Assembly (NCBI RefSeq): GCF_001483755.1
Contig: NZ_LQBK01000006.1
Location: 124,001 to 188,000 of the forward strand
Direction: 5' to 3'
DNA length: 64,000 bases
Source of the DNA: Kocuria rosea subsp. polaris
GTDB taxonomy: Bacteria > Actinomycetota > Actinomycetes > Actinomycetales > Micrococcaceae
Each line of letters starts with the position of its first letter. Position 1 is the first letter of the stretch. The notes below the pieces were generated by a model, which did no database searches, was not told the origin of the DNA, and saw only the letters and a list, made by a program, of their open reading frames with translations. Positions 35,297 through 45,036 of the stretch are shown piece after piece. The translations under genes were made by a program, and so were the position numbers.

Positions 35297-36166
35297 CTAC
35301 ATCTCCTCGTGCGTGTTCGGGTCGAAGCCGGAGCCGCTGATGCCGGTGTGCAGCATCCGCATCCGGCGCATCTGGTCCTCGTCCAGCTCCCAGTCGAGGA
35401 CGTCGAGGTTCTCGGCCATGCGCCGGGGGTCGGAGCTCTTGGGGATCGGGACGGTGTGCGACTGCAGGTGCCAGCGCAGGACGACCTGGGCCGGGGTCCG
35501 CCCGGTCTGCCGGGCGATCCGGGCGATCCACTCGTGCTGGAGCAGGTCGGTCTTGCGGCCCAGCGGGGACCAGGCCTGGGTGACGATGCGGTGCTCCTCG
35601 TGGAACTCCCGCAGCCGCTCCTGCTGGTACTGCGGGTGCAGCTCCACCTGGTTGACCGCCGGCGTCTCGCCGGTCTCCTCGATCAGGCGCCGGATGTGGG
35701 CGGGCGTGAAGTTGGACACTCCCACCGAGCGGACCAGGCCCTCCTGGCGCAGCTCCAGCATCGTCCGCCACGTCTCCACGTACCGGCCGACCGAGGGGTT
35801 CGGCCAGTGGATGAGGTAGAGGTCCACGTGGTCGGTGCCCAGCCGCCGCAGGGAGCCCTCGAGCGAGCGCCGCACCAAGTCCGTGCCGTGGTCCCGGCCG
35901 GGCAGCTTGGTGGTGAGGAACAGCTCGCCGCGCGGCACGCCGGCGGCCGCGACCGCGCGGCCCACGCCCGTCTCGTTGCCGTAGTTCACCGCGGTGTCCA
36001 CCATCCGGTACCCCCGCATCAGGGCCTCGGCGACGTCGGCCTCGGCCGCGGCGTCGTCCATCGGATAGGTGCCCAGACCGATCGCGGGGATCCGCCGGCC
36101 GTCCCGCATCGTGTGCGTGCGGTCGGCGACCGCCGTCCCCCGCCCGTCCTTCTCGTCCTTGCTCAC
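35297..36166 (-). CDS. Aldo/keto reductase
   Basis: An NADPH-dependent carbonyl reductase of 289 residues, transcribed against its neighbours. GTG 36166 is chosen because AGGAG lies seven bases upstream; an ATG 25 codons earlier lacks a site. The catalytic tetrad is visible: Asp and Tyr in DTAVNYGNE, Lys in TTKLPGRDH, His in [32 protein letters not shown] and [14 protein letters not shown] are the other family signatures. Related to 2,5-diketogluconate reductases; substrate unknown. Confidence 0.93.
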   Translation of the reverse strand: MSKDEKDGRGTAVADRTHTMRDGRRIPAIGLGTYPMDDAAAEADVAEALMRGYRMVDTAVNYGNETGVGRAVAAAGVPRGELFLTTKLPGRDHGTDLVRRSLEGSLRRLGTDHVDLYLIHWPNPSVGRYVETWRTMLELRQEGLVRSVGVSNFTPAHIRRLIEETGETPAVNQVELHPQYQQERLREFHEEHRIVTQAWSPLGRKTDLLQHEWIARIARQTGRTPAQVVLRWHLQSHTVPIPKSSDPRRMAENLDVLDWELDEDQMRRMRMLHTGISGSGFDPNTHEEM

Positions 36167-36317
36167 GCGCTGCTCCTGCTCGTCTCGTGCTGCTCGTCCC
36201 GGCGCCCGTGCGCCGGGACCCCGCCGTCGTGTCCCTCCCATCTTGGCCCACCGGGCGGGGCGCGCCCAGCCCAGCGCGCCGCGCGGGGCGAGGGTGGGGC
36301 GGCGCGCCCGCGTCCGC

Positions 36318-36323
36318 TAGACT
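36318..36323 (+). promoter_or_regulatory. rpsO promoter -10 TAGACT
   Basis: TAGACT, 110 bases before the rpsO start, with a GC-rich leader that could carry an S15 autoregulatory structure. None is recognised with certainty. Confidence 0.5.
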
Positions 36324-36433
36324 GGACGGCGGTCCGACTGCAGTCCGTGGTTGTCGGACCCCCGGGGAGCCCCGGGACCCGGCGACGAGCCCGTCGTCCG
36401 GGCCGCACGGTACTGACTCGAACGGAGTTACAC

Positions 36434-36703
36434 GTGGCACTCGACGCCGCCATCAAGCAGGAGATCATCAAGGACTTCGCGACCCACGAGGGCGACACCG
36501 GTTCGCCCGAGGTGCAGATCGCGGTCCTGACCCGCCGGATCGCCGATCTGACGGAGCACCTGAAGCAGCACAAGCACGACCACCACACCCGCCGCGGCCT
36601 GATGGCCCTGGTCGGTCGCCGCCGCCGCATGCTGACCTACCTGCGCGACACCGACATCACGCGCTACCGCACGCTCATCGAGCGGCTCGGCCTGCGCCGC
36701 TAG
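36434..36703 (+). CDS. rpsO: 30S ribosomal protein S15
   Basis: Binds 16S rRNA and nucleates the central domain of the small subunit. The 89-residue protein has the standard sequence: [38 protein letters not shown] and the C-terminal [16 protein letters not shown] 36434 is preceded by ACGGAGTT. It is followed by pnp, as in most bacteria. Confidence 0.97.
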   Translation: MALDAAIKQEIIKDFATHEGDTGSPEVQIAVLTRRIADLTEHLKQHKHDHHTRRGLMALVGRRRRMLTYLRDTDITRYRTLIERLGLRR

Positions 36704-36710
36704 TCGGCAC

Positions 36711-36748
36711 CCGGCGGCGTCCGCCCGGCAACGGGAGGACGCCGCCGG
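36711..36748 (+). terminator. GNRA-capped hairpin between rpsO and pnp
   Basis: Outer stem CCGGCGGCGTCC with GGACGCCGCCGG, then a single G-A mismatch, then CCCG/CGGG closing a GCAA tetraloop. A second imperfect hairpin (about 36757-36784) follows. In E. coli the rpsO-pnp gap holds an RNase III site that controls pnp mRNA decay; this element is in the same position. Confidence 0.6.
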
Positions 36749-36967
36749 AGCACCGGGCCCGCCCGGCACGGCAGCCGGACGGGCGTGGTGCACCACCACA
36801 GACAGCACCATCGAACACCAGACGGGGCCACCGCGCCGATCATTCGCGGTCCTCGGTAGTGATCTCCGGACACCGGACGGCCCTCGCGGCCCCGGCCCTT
36901 CCGTGGATCTCGATCGAAGACCGGGTGACGCGCGGACGGTCCCGCCGACACGAAACGGAGGTGACCC

Positions 36968-39232
36968 TTGGAGGGTCCCGAAATCCAGTACGCCGAAGCC
37001 GTCATCGACAACGGCTCCTACGGAAAGCGCGTCGTGCGCTTCGAGACCGGCCGCCTCGCCAAGCAGGCCGCCGGCTCCACCCTCGTCTCCATCGACGAGG
37101 ACACCACCATGCTCGCGGCCACCACGGTGGGCAAGTCCCCCCGCCAGGGCTTCGACTTCTTCCCCCTGACGGTCGACGTCGAGGAGCGGATGTACGCCGC
37201 CGGGCGCATCCCGGGCTCGTTCTTCCGCCGCGAGGGCCGTCCCTCCACGGACGCGATCCTCACCTGCCGGCTCATCGACCGCCCGCTGCGCCCCGCCTTC
37301 GGCAAGGGCATCCGCAACGAGGTGCAGGTCGTCGTCACGATCCTGTCCATGAACCCGGACGAGATCTACAACACCGTCGCGATCAACGCCGCGTCGATGG
37401 CCACGACCCTGTCGGGCATGCCCTTCCAGGGCCCCGTCGGCGGCGTCCGCGTCGCCCTCATGGCCGGGGAGAACGGCCAGCACCAGTGGGTCGCCTTCCC
37501 CAAGCACTCGCAGCTCCAGAACGCCGTGTTCGACATGGCCGTGGCCGGCCGCGTCGTCACCGGCAAGGACGGCTCCGAGGACGTCGCGATCATGATGGTC
37601 GAGGCCGAGGCCACCGACAACTCCTGGAACCTCATCAAGAACAACGGCGCCGTGGCCCCCACCGAGGAGCTCGTGGCCCAGGGCCTCGAGGCCGCCAAGC
37701 CGGCCATCAAGGCGCTGTGCGACGCCCAGTCCGACCTGCGGGCCCGCGCCGGCAAGCCGGAGATGGAGCTGCCCCGCTTCGGCGGCTTCGGCGACGACGT
37801 CCGGGAGGCCGTCGCGGCCTCCGTCGGGTCCCGGCTCGCCGAGGTCTACTCGATCGCCGACAAGCAGGAGCGCGAGGCCGCGACCGACGAGCTGCACCAG
37901 TCCACCCTGGCCGAGCTCACCGGTGAGGGCCGGCCCTTCGCCGACCGTCAGGACGAGGTCAACGGCGCCTACCAGGCCCTCACCAAGCAGACCGTGCGCC
38001 AGCGCATCCTCACCGAGCAGGTCCGCATCGACGGCCGCGGCCTGACGGACATCCGCCAGCTCACCGCCGAGGTCGAGGTCCTGCCCCGCGTGCACGGCTC
38101 CGCGATCTTCGAGCGCGGCGAGACCCAGATCATGGGCGTGACCACGCTGAACATGCTCAAGATGGAGCAGCAGATCGACTCGCTGTCCCCGGTCAAGCAC
38201 AAGCGCTACGTGCACCACTACAACTTCCCGCCGTACTCCACCGGCGAGACCGGCCGCGTGGGCTCCCCGAAGCGCCGCGAGATCGGCCACGGCGCGCTGG
38301 CCGAGCGGGCCATCACCCCGGTGCTGCCCTCCCGCGAGGAGTTCCCCTACGCGATCCGCCAGGTCTCCGAGGCGCTGGGCTCCAACGGCTCCACGTCGAT
38401 GGGCTCGGTCTGCGCCTCGACCCTGTCGCTGCTCAACGCCGGCGTGCCCCTGCGCGCGCCGGTGGCCGGCATCGCCATGGGCCTGGTCTCGGACGAGGTG
38501 GACGGGGAGACCCGCTACGCCGCGCTGACCGACATCCTGGGCGCCGAGGACGCGCTGGGCGACATGGACTTCAAGGTCGCCGGCACCTCCGAGTTCGTGA
38601 CCGCGATCCAGCTCGACACCAAGCTCGACGGGATCCCCTCCTCGGTGCTCGACGCCGCGCTGACCCAGGCCCGCGAGGCCCGGCTGCACATCCTCGGCGT
38701 CCTGAACGCGGCCATCGACCAGCCCGACGAGATGAGCGAGTTCGCCCCGCGCGTGATCTCCGTGACCGTCCCCGTCTCCAAGATCGGCGAGGTCATCGGC
38801 CCCAAGGGCAAGATGATCAACCAGATCCAGGAGGACACCGGCACCGACATCTCGATCGAGGACGACGGCACCGTCTACATCGGCGCCACCGACGGCCCCT
38901 CGGCCGAGGCGGCGCGGGCCGCGATCAACGCGATCGCCAACCCGCAGGTCCCCGAGGTCGGCGAGCGCTACCTCGGCACCGTGGTCAAGACCACGACCTT
39001 CGGCGCCTTCGTGTCCCTCACCCCCGGCAAGGACGGCCTGCTGCACATCTCGGAGCTGCGCAAGCTCAACGAGGGCAAGCGCGTCACCGACGTCGAGGAC
39101 GTCCTGGGCGTCGGCCAGAAGGTCCAGGTCGAGATCACCAAGGTCGACGACCGCGGCAAGCTCTCGCTGGCCCCCGTGGTCGCCGAGGAGCCGAACGTCT
39201 TCCCGGAGGACGACGACGACACCGAGGCCTGA
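36968..39232 (+). CDS. pnp: Polyribonucleotide nucleotidyltransferase (PNPase)
   Basis: 3'-5' phosphorolytic exoribonuclease and polymerase. TTG 36968 is chosen for the strong Shine-Dalgarno GGAGGTGA just upstream; 754 residues. Two RNase PH domains are present, with [20 protein letters not shown] in the first and [20 protein letters not shown] in the second. The C-terminal KH domain ([20 protein letters not shown]) and S1 domain ([20 protein letters not shown]) are complete. Confidence 0.97.
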   Translation: MEGPEIQYAEAVIDNGSYGKRVVRFETGRLAKQAAGSTLVSIDEDTTMLAATTVGKSPRQGFDFFPLTVDVEERMYAAGRIPGSFFRREGRPSTDAILTCRLIDRPLRPAFGKGIRNEVQVVVTILSMNPDEIYNTVAINAASMATTLSGMPFQGPVGGVRVALMAGENGQHQWVAFPKHSQLQNAVFDMAVAGRVVTGKDGSEDVAIMMVEAEATDNSWNLIKNNGAVAPTEELVAQGLEAAKPAIKALCDAQSDLRARAGKPEMELPRFGGFGDDVREAVAASVGSRLAEVYSIADKQEREAATDELHQSTLAELTGEGRPFADRQDEVNGAYQALTKQTVRQRILTEQVRIDGRGLTDIRQLTAEVEVLPRVHGSAIFERGETQIMGVTTLNMLKMEQQIDSLSPVKHKRYVHHYNFPPYSTGETGRVGSPKRREIGHGALAERAITPVLPSREEFPYAIRQVSEALGSNGSTSMGSVCASTLSLLNAGVPLRAPVAGIAMGLVSDEVDGETRYAALTDILGAEDALGDMDFKVAGTSEFVTAIQLDTKLDGIPSSVLDAALTQAREARLHILGVLNAAIDQPDEMSEFAPRVISVTVPVSKIGEVIGPKGKMINQIQEDTGTDISIEDDGTVYIGATDGPSAEAARAAINAIANPQVPEVGERYLGTVVKTTTFGAFVSLTPGKDGLLHISELRKLNEGKRVTDVEDVLGVGQKVQVEITKVDDRGKLSLAPVVAEEPNVFPEDDDDTEA

Positions 39233-39286
39233 GCCGGGCCCGTCCCGCGCACAGCACCGCACGAGCAGAGAAGGCAGCACAGCTGG

Positions 39287-40711
39287 ATGACGGCAGTCGA
39301 TCTGCCGCTGGAGGCGGGCGACCGCGGCCCGGGGAGCACCCCGGGCCCGGACGCCCGCCTCTCGGCGGTTCCCCGCAGTTCCCCCTCCGCCGCGGCGGCG
39401 GCCCTGACCACGGCCGCCGCGGGCTTCAGCCACACCCTCCACGAGGGCGCGGGCGGCAACGTGGTCCGCCGCACGGTCCTGCCGTGCGGCACGCGCGTGC
39501 TCACCGAGCGGATGCCCGCCCAGCGGGCCGTGACCGTCGGCTTCTGGGTCGGCGTCGGCTCCCGGGACGAGCAGCCGGGCCGGCTGGGCTCCACGCACTT
39601 CCTCGAGCACCTGCTGTTCAAGGGCACCGCGCGGCGCTCGGCGCTGCAGATCGCGGAGGCCTTCGACGAGGTGGGCGGGGAGTCCAACGCGGCCACGGCC
39701 AAGGAGCACACGTGCTACTACGCGCGGGTGCTCGCCGAGGACCTGCCGATGTCGATCGACGTCATCACCGACATGGTGACGTCGGCCGCCCTGGACCCGG
39801 AGGAGCTCGAGCGGGAGCGGGGGGTCATCCTCGAGGAGCTCGCCATGGACAAGGACGACCCCGAGGACGTCGCCTTCGAGGAGTTCACCCAGCGCGTGCT
39901 CGGCGACCACCCCCTGGGCCGGCCCATCGGCGGCACCCCCGAGGAGATCCTCGAGGTGCCCCGCGACGCGGTGGTCGAGCACTACCGCCGCCACTACCGG
40001 CCCGAGGGCCTCGTGGTGACGGCGGCGGGCGGGCTCGAGCACGACGTCGTCGTCGCCCTCGTCGCCGAGGCCCTCGAGCGGGCGGGCTGGGACCCCGCCG
40101 TCCCCGCGGCGCCCGTCCCGCGGCGCGAGCGCACCCCGGCGCCCCTGGCCCCCGACTGGGGCGAGCACTTCCTGGAGCGTCCCGTGGAGCAGACCAACGT
40201 GGTCGTCGGCCGGCCCGGGCTCGTGTCCGGGGACGACCGCCGGTTCGCGATGACGGTGCTCAACGCGGCCCTGGGCGGCGGGATGTCCTCCCGCCTGTTC
40301 CAGGAGATCCGCGAGAAGCGGGGCCTGGCCTACAGCACGTTCTCCTTCTCGGGGGCCTACTCGGACGCCGGCTACTTCGGGATGTACGCCGGGTGCCTGC
40401 CTGCGCGCACCGACGAGGTCGTGGCGCTCATGACGGGCGAGCTGGAGACGCTCGCCCGGGACGGCATCGGCGCGGAGGAGCTGCGCAAGGTCGTGGGCCA
40501 GCTGGGCGGGGGCACCGTGCTCGCCCTCGAGGACACCGGCTCGCGGATGTCCCGGCTGGGCTCCGCGGAACTGAAGTCGGGGGAGTTCCTCGACATCGAC
40601 GAGTCCCTGGACCGGGTGCGCGCCGTGACGCCGGAGCAGGTCCGGGAGCTCGCCGCCTGGCTGGCCGAGGGGCCCGTCGTGACCACCATCGTGGCGCCCA
40701 CCCGGCGCTGA
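39287..40711 (+). CDS. M16 family zinc peptidase (processing-peptidase-like)
   Basis: A 474-residue member of the pitrilysin family. The inverted zinc motif HFLEH lies near residue 104-108, followed by LLFKGTARRS and the downstream glutamate region ESNAATAKEHTCYY. The C-terminal half has the FQEIREKRGLAYS motif. About 55 N-terminal residues precede the domain and are low complexity. This gene follows pnp in most actinobacteria and is likely co-transcribed. Substrates are unknown. Confidence 0.92.
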   Translation: MTAVDLPLEAGDRGPGSTPGPDARLSAVPRSSPSAAAAALTTAAAGFSHTLHEGAGGNVVRRTVLPCGTRVLTERMPAQRAVTVGFWVGVGSRDEQPGRLGSTHFLEHLLFKGTARRSALQIAEAFDEVGGESNAATAKEHTCYYARVLAEDLPMSIDVITDMVTSAALDPEELERERGVILEELAMDKDDPEDVAFEEFTQRVLGDHPLGRPIGGTPEEILEVPRDAVVEHYRRHYRPEGLVVTAAGGLEHDVVVALVAEALERAGWDPAVPAAPVPRRERTPAPLAPDWGEHFLERPVEQTNVVVGRPGLVSGDDRRFAMTVLNAALGGGMSSRLFQEIREKRGLAYSTFSFSGAYSDAGYFGMYAGCLPARTDEVVALMTGELETLARDGIGAEELRKVVGQLGGGTVLALEDTGSRMSRLGSAELKSGEFLDIDESLDRVRAVTPEQVRELAAWLAEGPVVTTIVAPTRR

Positions 40712-40777
40712 GCCCGCCCCGCCGCCGGGGCCCGCCCGCCCCGCGACCCAGGGACCGTGACCCGCGAGCCCGTGACC

Positions 40778-40783
40778 TAGAGT
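40778..40783 (+). promoter_or_regulatory. dapB -10-like TAGAGT (leaderless start)
   Basis: TAGAGT is followed by seven bases and the dapB ATG. The GGAG in between overlaps the would-be leader. Confidence 0.45.
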
Positions 40784-40790
40784 TGGAGCC

Positions 40791-41594
40791 ATGACCGAGC
40801 GCACAGCCACCGAGACCACCACCGCCGCGGCGACCACCACCGGCGGGCTCCGGGTCGCCGTCCTCGGCGCCCGCGGCCGCATGGGCAGCGAGGCCGCGCA
40901 GGCGGTCCGCCGCGCCGAGGGGCTGGAGCTCGTCGCGGAGCTCGACCACGAGGACTCCCTGGAGGTCCTGGTCTCGGCGGGCGCGCAGGTCGTCATCGAC
41001 TTCACCGTGCCGTCGGTCACCGAGCACAACGTGCGCTTCGCCGTGGAGCACGGCATCCACTGCGTGGTGGGCACCACCGGCTGGGACGACGAGGGCCTGG
41101 ACCGGACCCGGGCGCTGCTCGAGCGGCACCGGGGCGTGGGCGTGCTCATCGCCCCCAACTTCTCCATCGGCGCGGTCCTGGCCATGCGCTTCTCCGCGCA
41201 GGCCGCCCGGTTCTTCGAGTCCGTCGAGATCGTCGAGCTGCACCACCCGGACAAGGTCGACGCCCCCTCGGGCACGGCCGCCCGCACCGCCGCCCTCGTC
41301 GGCGAGGCCCGGCGGGCCGCGGGGGTCGCGCCCTCGCCCGACGCCACGAAGCAGGACCCGGACGGGGCCCGCGGGGCTCTCGTCGACGACGTCCGCGTGC
41401 ACTCGGTGCGCCTGCGGGGGCTGGTGGCCCACCAGGAGACGCTGCTCGGCAACCTCGGCGAGCAGCTCACCATCCGGCACGACTCCTTCGACCGCATCTC
41501 CTTCATGACCGGCGTGGTGCTCGGCGTCCGGCAGGTCGTCTCCCACCCCGGGCTCACGCACGGTCTCGAGGACTACCTCGACCTGGGCCTGTAG
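40791..41594 (+). CDS. dapB: 4-hydroxy-tetrahydrodipicolinate reductase
   Basis: Second dedicated step of the diaminopimelate/lysine branch, reducing HTPA with NAD(P)H. The 267-residue protein has the Rossmann motif VAVLGARGRMGSEA (residues 20-33), VVGTTGWDDEG, and the family signature ELHHPDKVDAPSGTA. The first 18 residues are a Thr/Ala-rich extension. Close to dapA and dapF in this window. Confidence 0.96.
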   Translation: MTERTATETTTAAATTTGGLRVAVLGARGRMGSEAAQAVRRAEGLELVAELDHEDSLEVLVSAGAQVVIDFTVPSVTEHNVRFAVEHGIHCVVGTTGWDDEGLDRTRALLERHRGVGVLIAPNFSIGAVLAMRFSAQAARFFESVEIVELHHPDKVDAPSGTAARTAALVGEARRAAGVAPSPDATKQDPDGARGALVDDVRVHSVRLRGLVAHQETLLGNLGEQLTIRHDSFDRISFMTGVVLGVRQVVSHPGLTHGLEDYLDLGL

Positions 41595-41599
41595 CGCCG

Positions 41600-42232
41600 A
41601 TGGACTCGATCCGGACCTGGGTCCTGGGCCTGTTCGCGGTGGCCCTGCTGACCCTGTGGCTGCTGCCGATCCCCGGCGGCTCGAAGCTGTGGATCCTCGC
41701 GGTGCTCGTCTTCGCGGGCGTCTTCACGCTCCTGGAGTCCACGAGCAAGGCGAAGCTGCTCGCCGCGGCCATGGTGTCGCTGCTCGTCGTCTACCTGGGG
41801 CTGAGCCTGCACCGCGCCGTGCTGCTGCTGGGCACGGACGGCTGGATCGCCAAGGCCTTCGGCGTGGCCATGCTGGTGCTGCCGGCCGTGGGCGTGTGGG
41901 CGCTGGTGCGCGAGGTGCTCTTCGGCGTCCGGACCGAGCAGCTCGGCCGGACCCTGCACGAGGAGGGCGGGCTGCCGCCCGACGACCTGCCGCGCACCCC
42001 CGGCGGGCGCATCGTGCGCGAGGCCGCCGACGAGCGGTTCGGGACGTACCGGGCGCAGACCGAGGAGGACCCGGGGGAGTGGCGCAACTGGTACCGGCTC
42101 TCCCTCGCCTACGCGGCCGCCGGGGACCGGACCCGCGCCCGCGCCGCGATGCGCGACGCCGTGGCCCTCTCCCGCGGGCGCGCCGCCCGCGGCACGGAGC
42201 CCGCCGACCCCCCGGGCGGGGAGCGGGCCTGA
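41600..42232 (+). CDS. Membrane protein with possible TPR-like C-terminus
   Basis: A 210-residue protein between dapB and dapA, starting at ATG 41600, five bases after dapB. Four hydrophobic segments fill residues 5-110. The C-terminal soluble part contains EWRNWYRLSLAYAAAGDRTR followed by ARAAMRDAVALSRG, which resembles a single tetratricopeptide unit. I do not recognise the family by name. Similar genes sit between dapB and dapA in related actinobacteria, by memory only. Function unknown. Confidence 0.7.
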   Translation: MDSIRTWVLGLFAVALLTLWLLPIPGGSKLWILAVLVFAGVFTLLESTSKAKLLAAAMVSLLVVYLGLSLHRAVLLLGTDGWIAKAFGVAMLVLPAVGVWALVREVLFGVRTEQLGRTLHEEGGLPPDDLPRTPGGRIVREAADERFGTYRAQTEEDPGEWRNWYRLSLAYAAAGDRTRARAAMRDAVALSRGRAARGTEPADPPGGERA

Positions 42233-42295
42233 AGCCCGTGGCGGGCACAGTGCGCCCGGACGCGTCCCCCGGCGGTGCGCCCGCAGCGAAGACGG

Positions 42296-42301
42296 TAACC
42301 T
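42296..42301 (+). promoter_or_regulatory. dapA -10-like TAACCT (leaderless start)
   Basis: TAACCT is followed by seven bases and ATG 42309, and no ribosome-binding site is present. Confidence 0.45.
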
Positions 42302-42308
42302 GGCACCC

Positions 42309-43265
42309 ATGACTGCCAACGCCTCACCTTCCCCCGCCGACCTGCCCGCGACCCGGTCCGAGCCCATGTTCGGGACGCTGCTCACCGCCATGATCACCGT
42401 CTTCGCCGAGGACGGCTCCGTGGACCTGGACGCCACCGCGACCATGGCCGAGCAGCTCGTGGACGACGGCTGCGACGGCCTGGTGGTGTGCGGCACCACG
42501 GGCGAGTACTCCACCATGACCGACGACGAGAACCTCTCCGTGTTCCGCGTGGTCAAGGACGCCGTGGGCTCCCGCGTGCCCCTGCTGGCGGGCACCGGCT
42601 CCAACGACACCGAGCACTCCCGGTACCTCTCCCGGGCCGCCGAGAAGATCGGCATGGACGGGCTGCTCATCGTCACCCCGTACTACAACAAGCCCTCCCA
42701 GGCCGGCGTCGAGGCCCACTTCCGCAGCCTCGCCGACTCCGTGGACCTGCCCATCATGCTCTACGACATCCCGGGCCGCGCCGGCATCCCGATCGCCACG
42801 GAGACCCTCGTCTCCCTCGCCGGGCACCCGAACATCGTGGCCGTCAAGGACGCCAAGGCGGACCTGGTCGCCGCGACCCGGGTCCTGGCCGAGACCGACC
42901 TGCTGTACTACTCGGGCGACGACGGGCTGACCCTGCCCTGGATGGCCATCGGCGCCGCCGGGCTCATCGGCGTCACCACCCACGTGGCCACCGCCCGGTA
43001 CCGCCGTCTCGTCGACGCGGTCCGCGCCCAGGACCTGGCCACGGCCCAGCGGATCAACAGCGAGCTCGAGCCCGTGGTCCGCGCGACCATGACCCGCGCC
43101 CCCGGCGCCGTCGCGGCCAAGACGATCCTCAAGTGGCAGGGCCGCCTGCCGCACAACACCGTGCGGCTCCCGCACGTCCCGCCCACGGAGGCCGAGGCCG
43201 CCCTGATCCGCGCGGACCTGGCGGGCTCGGTCATCTCCGACACCCTCCTCGAGACCATCGACTGA
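42309..43265 (+). CDS. dapA: 4-hydroxy-tetrahydrodipicolinate synthase
   Basis: Condenses pyruvate and aspartate semialdehyde, the entry to lysine and diaminopimelate synthesis. The 318-residue protein has LVVCGTTGEYSTMTDDE near residue 57, the catalytic tyrosine in VTPYYNKPSQ and the Schiff-base lysine in NIVAVKDAKADL. The start follows a -10-like element with no leader. rnj follows 13 bases later and is likely in the same transcript, a pairing common in actinobacteria. Confidence 0.96.
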   Translation: MTANASPSPADLPATRSEPMFGTLLTAMITVFAEDGSVDLDATATMAEQLVDDGCDGLVVCGTTGEYSTMTDDENLSVFRVVKDAVGSRVPLLAGTGSNDTEHSRYLSRAAEKIGMDGLLIVTPYYNKPSQAGVEAHFRSLADSVDLPIMLYDIPGRAGIPIATETLVSLAGHPNIVAVKDAKADLVAATRVLAETDLLYYSGDDGLTLPWMAIGAAGLIGVTTHVATARYRRLVDAVRAQDLATAQRINSELEPVVRATMTRAPGAVAAKTILKWQGRLPHNTVRLPHVPPTEAEAALIRADLAGSVISDTLLETID

Positions 43266-43278
43266 CGAAAGAGGTCAC

Positions 43279-44970
<1,692 letters not shown>

Positions 44971-44979
44971 GCGCCGGGT

Positions 44980-45015
44980 CCCCTCCCGCCCGTGCGGCAC
45001 CGCGGGCGGGAGGGG
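44980..45015 (+). terminator. Terminator after rnj
   Basis: CCCCTCCCGCCCG pairs with CGGGCGGGAGGGG across TGCGGCACCG, 10 bases after the stop codon. Confidence 0.75.
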
Positions 45016-45024
45016 GCCGTGGTC

Positions 45025-45030
45025 TACCCT
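45025..45030 (+). promoter_or_regulatory. ftsK -10-like TACCCT (leaderless start)
   Basis: TACCCT is followed by six bases (GGGAGC) and ATG 45037. Confidence 0.45.
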
Positions 45031-45036
45031 GGGAGC

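Noticed and set aside
36428-41557. Minus-strand open frame of about 1700 codons opposite rpsO-pnp-M16-dapB
   Set aside because: Same reason: it spans several conserved genes on the other strand and shows no recognisable protein motif.
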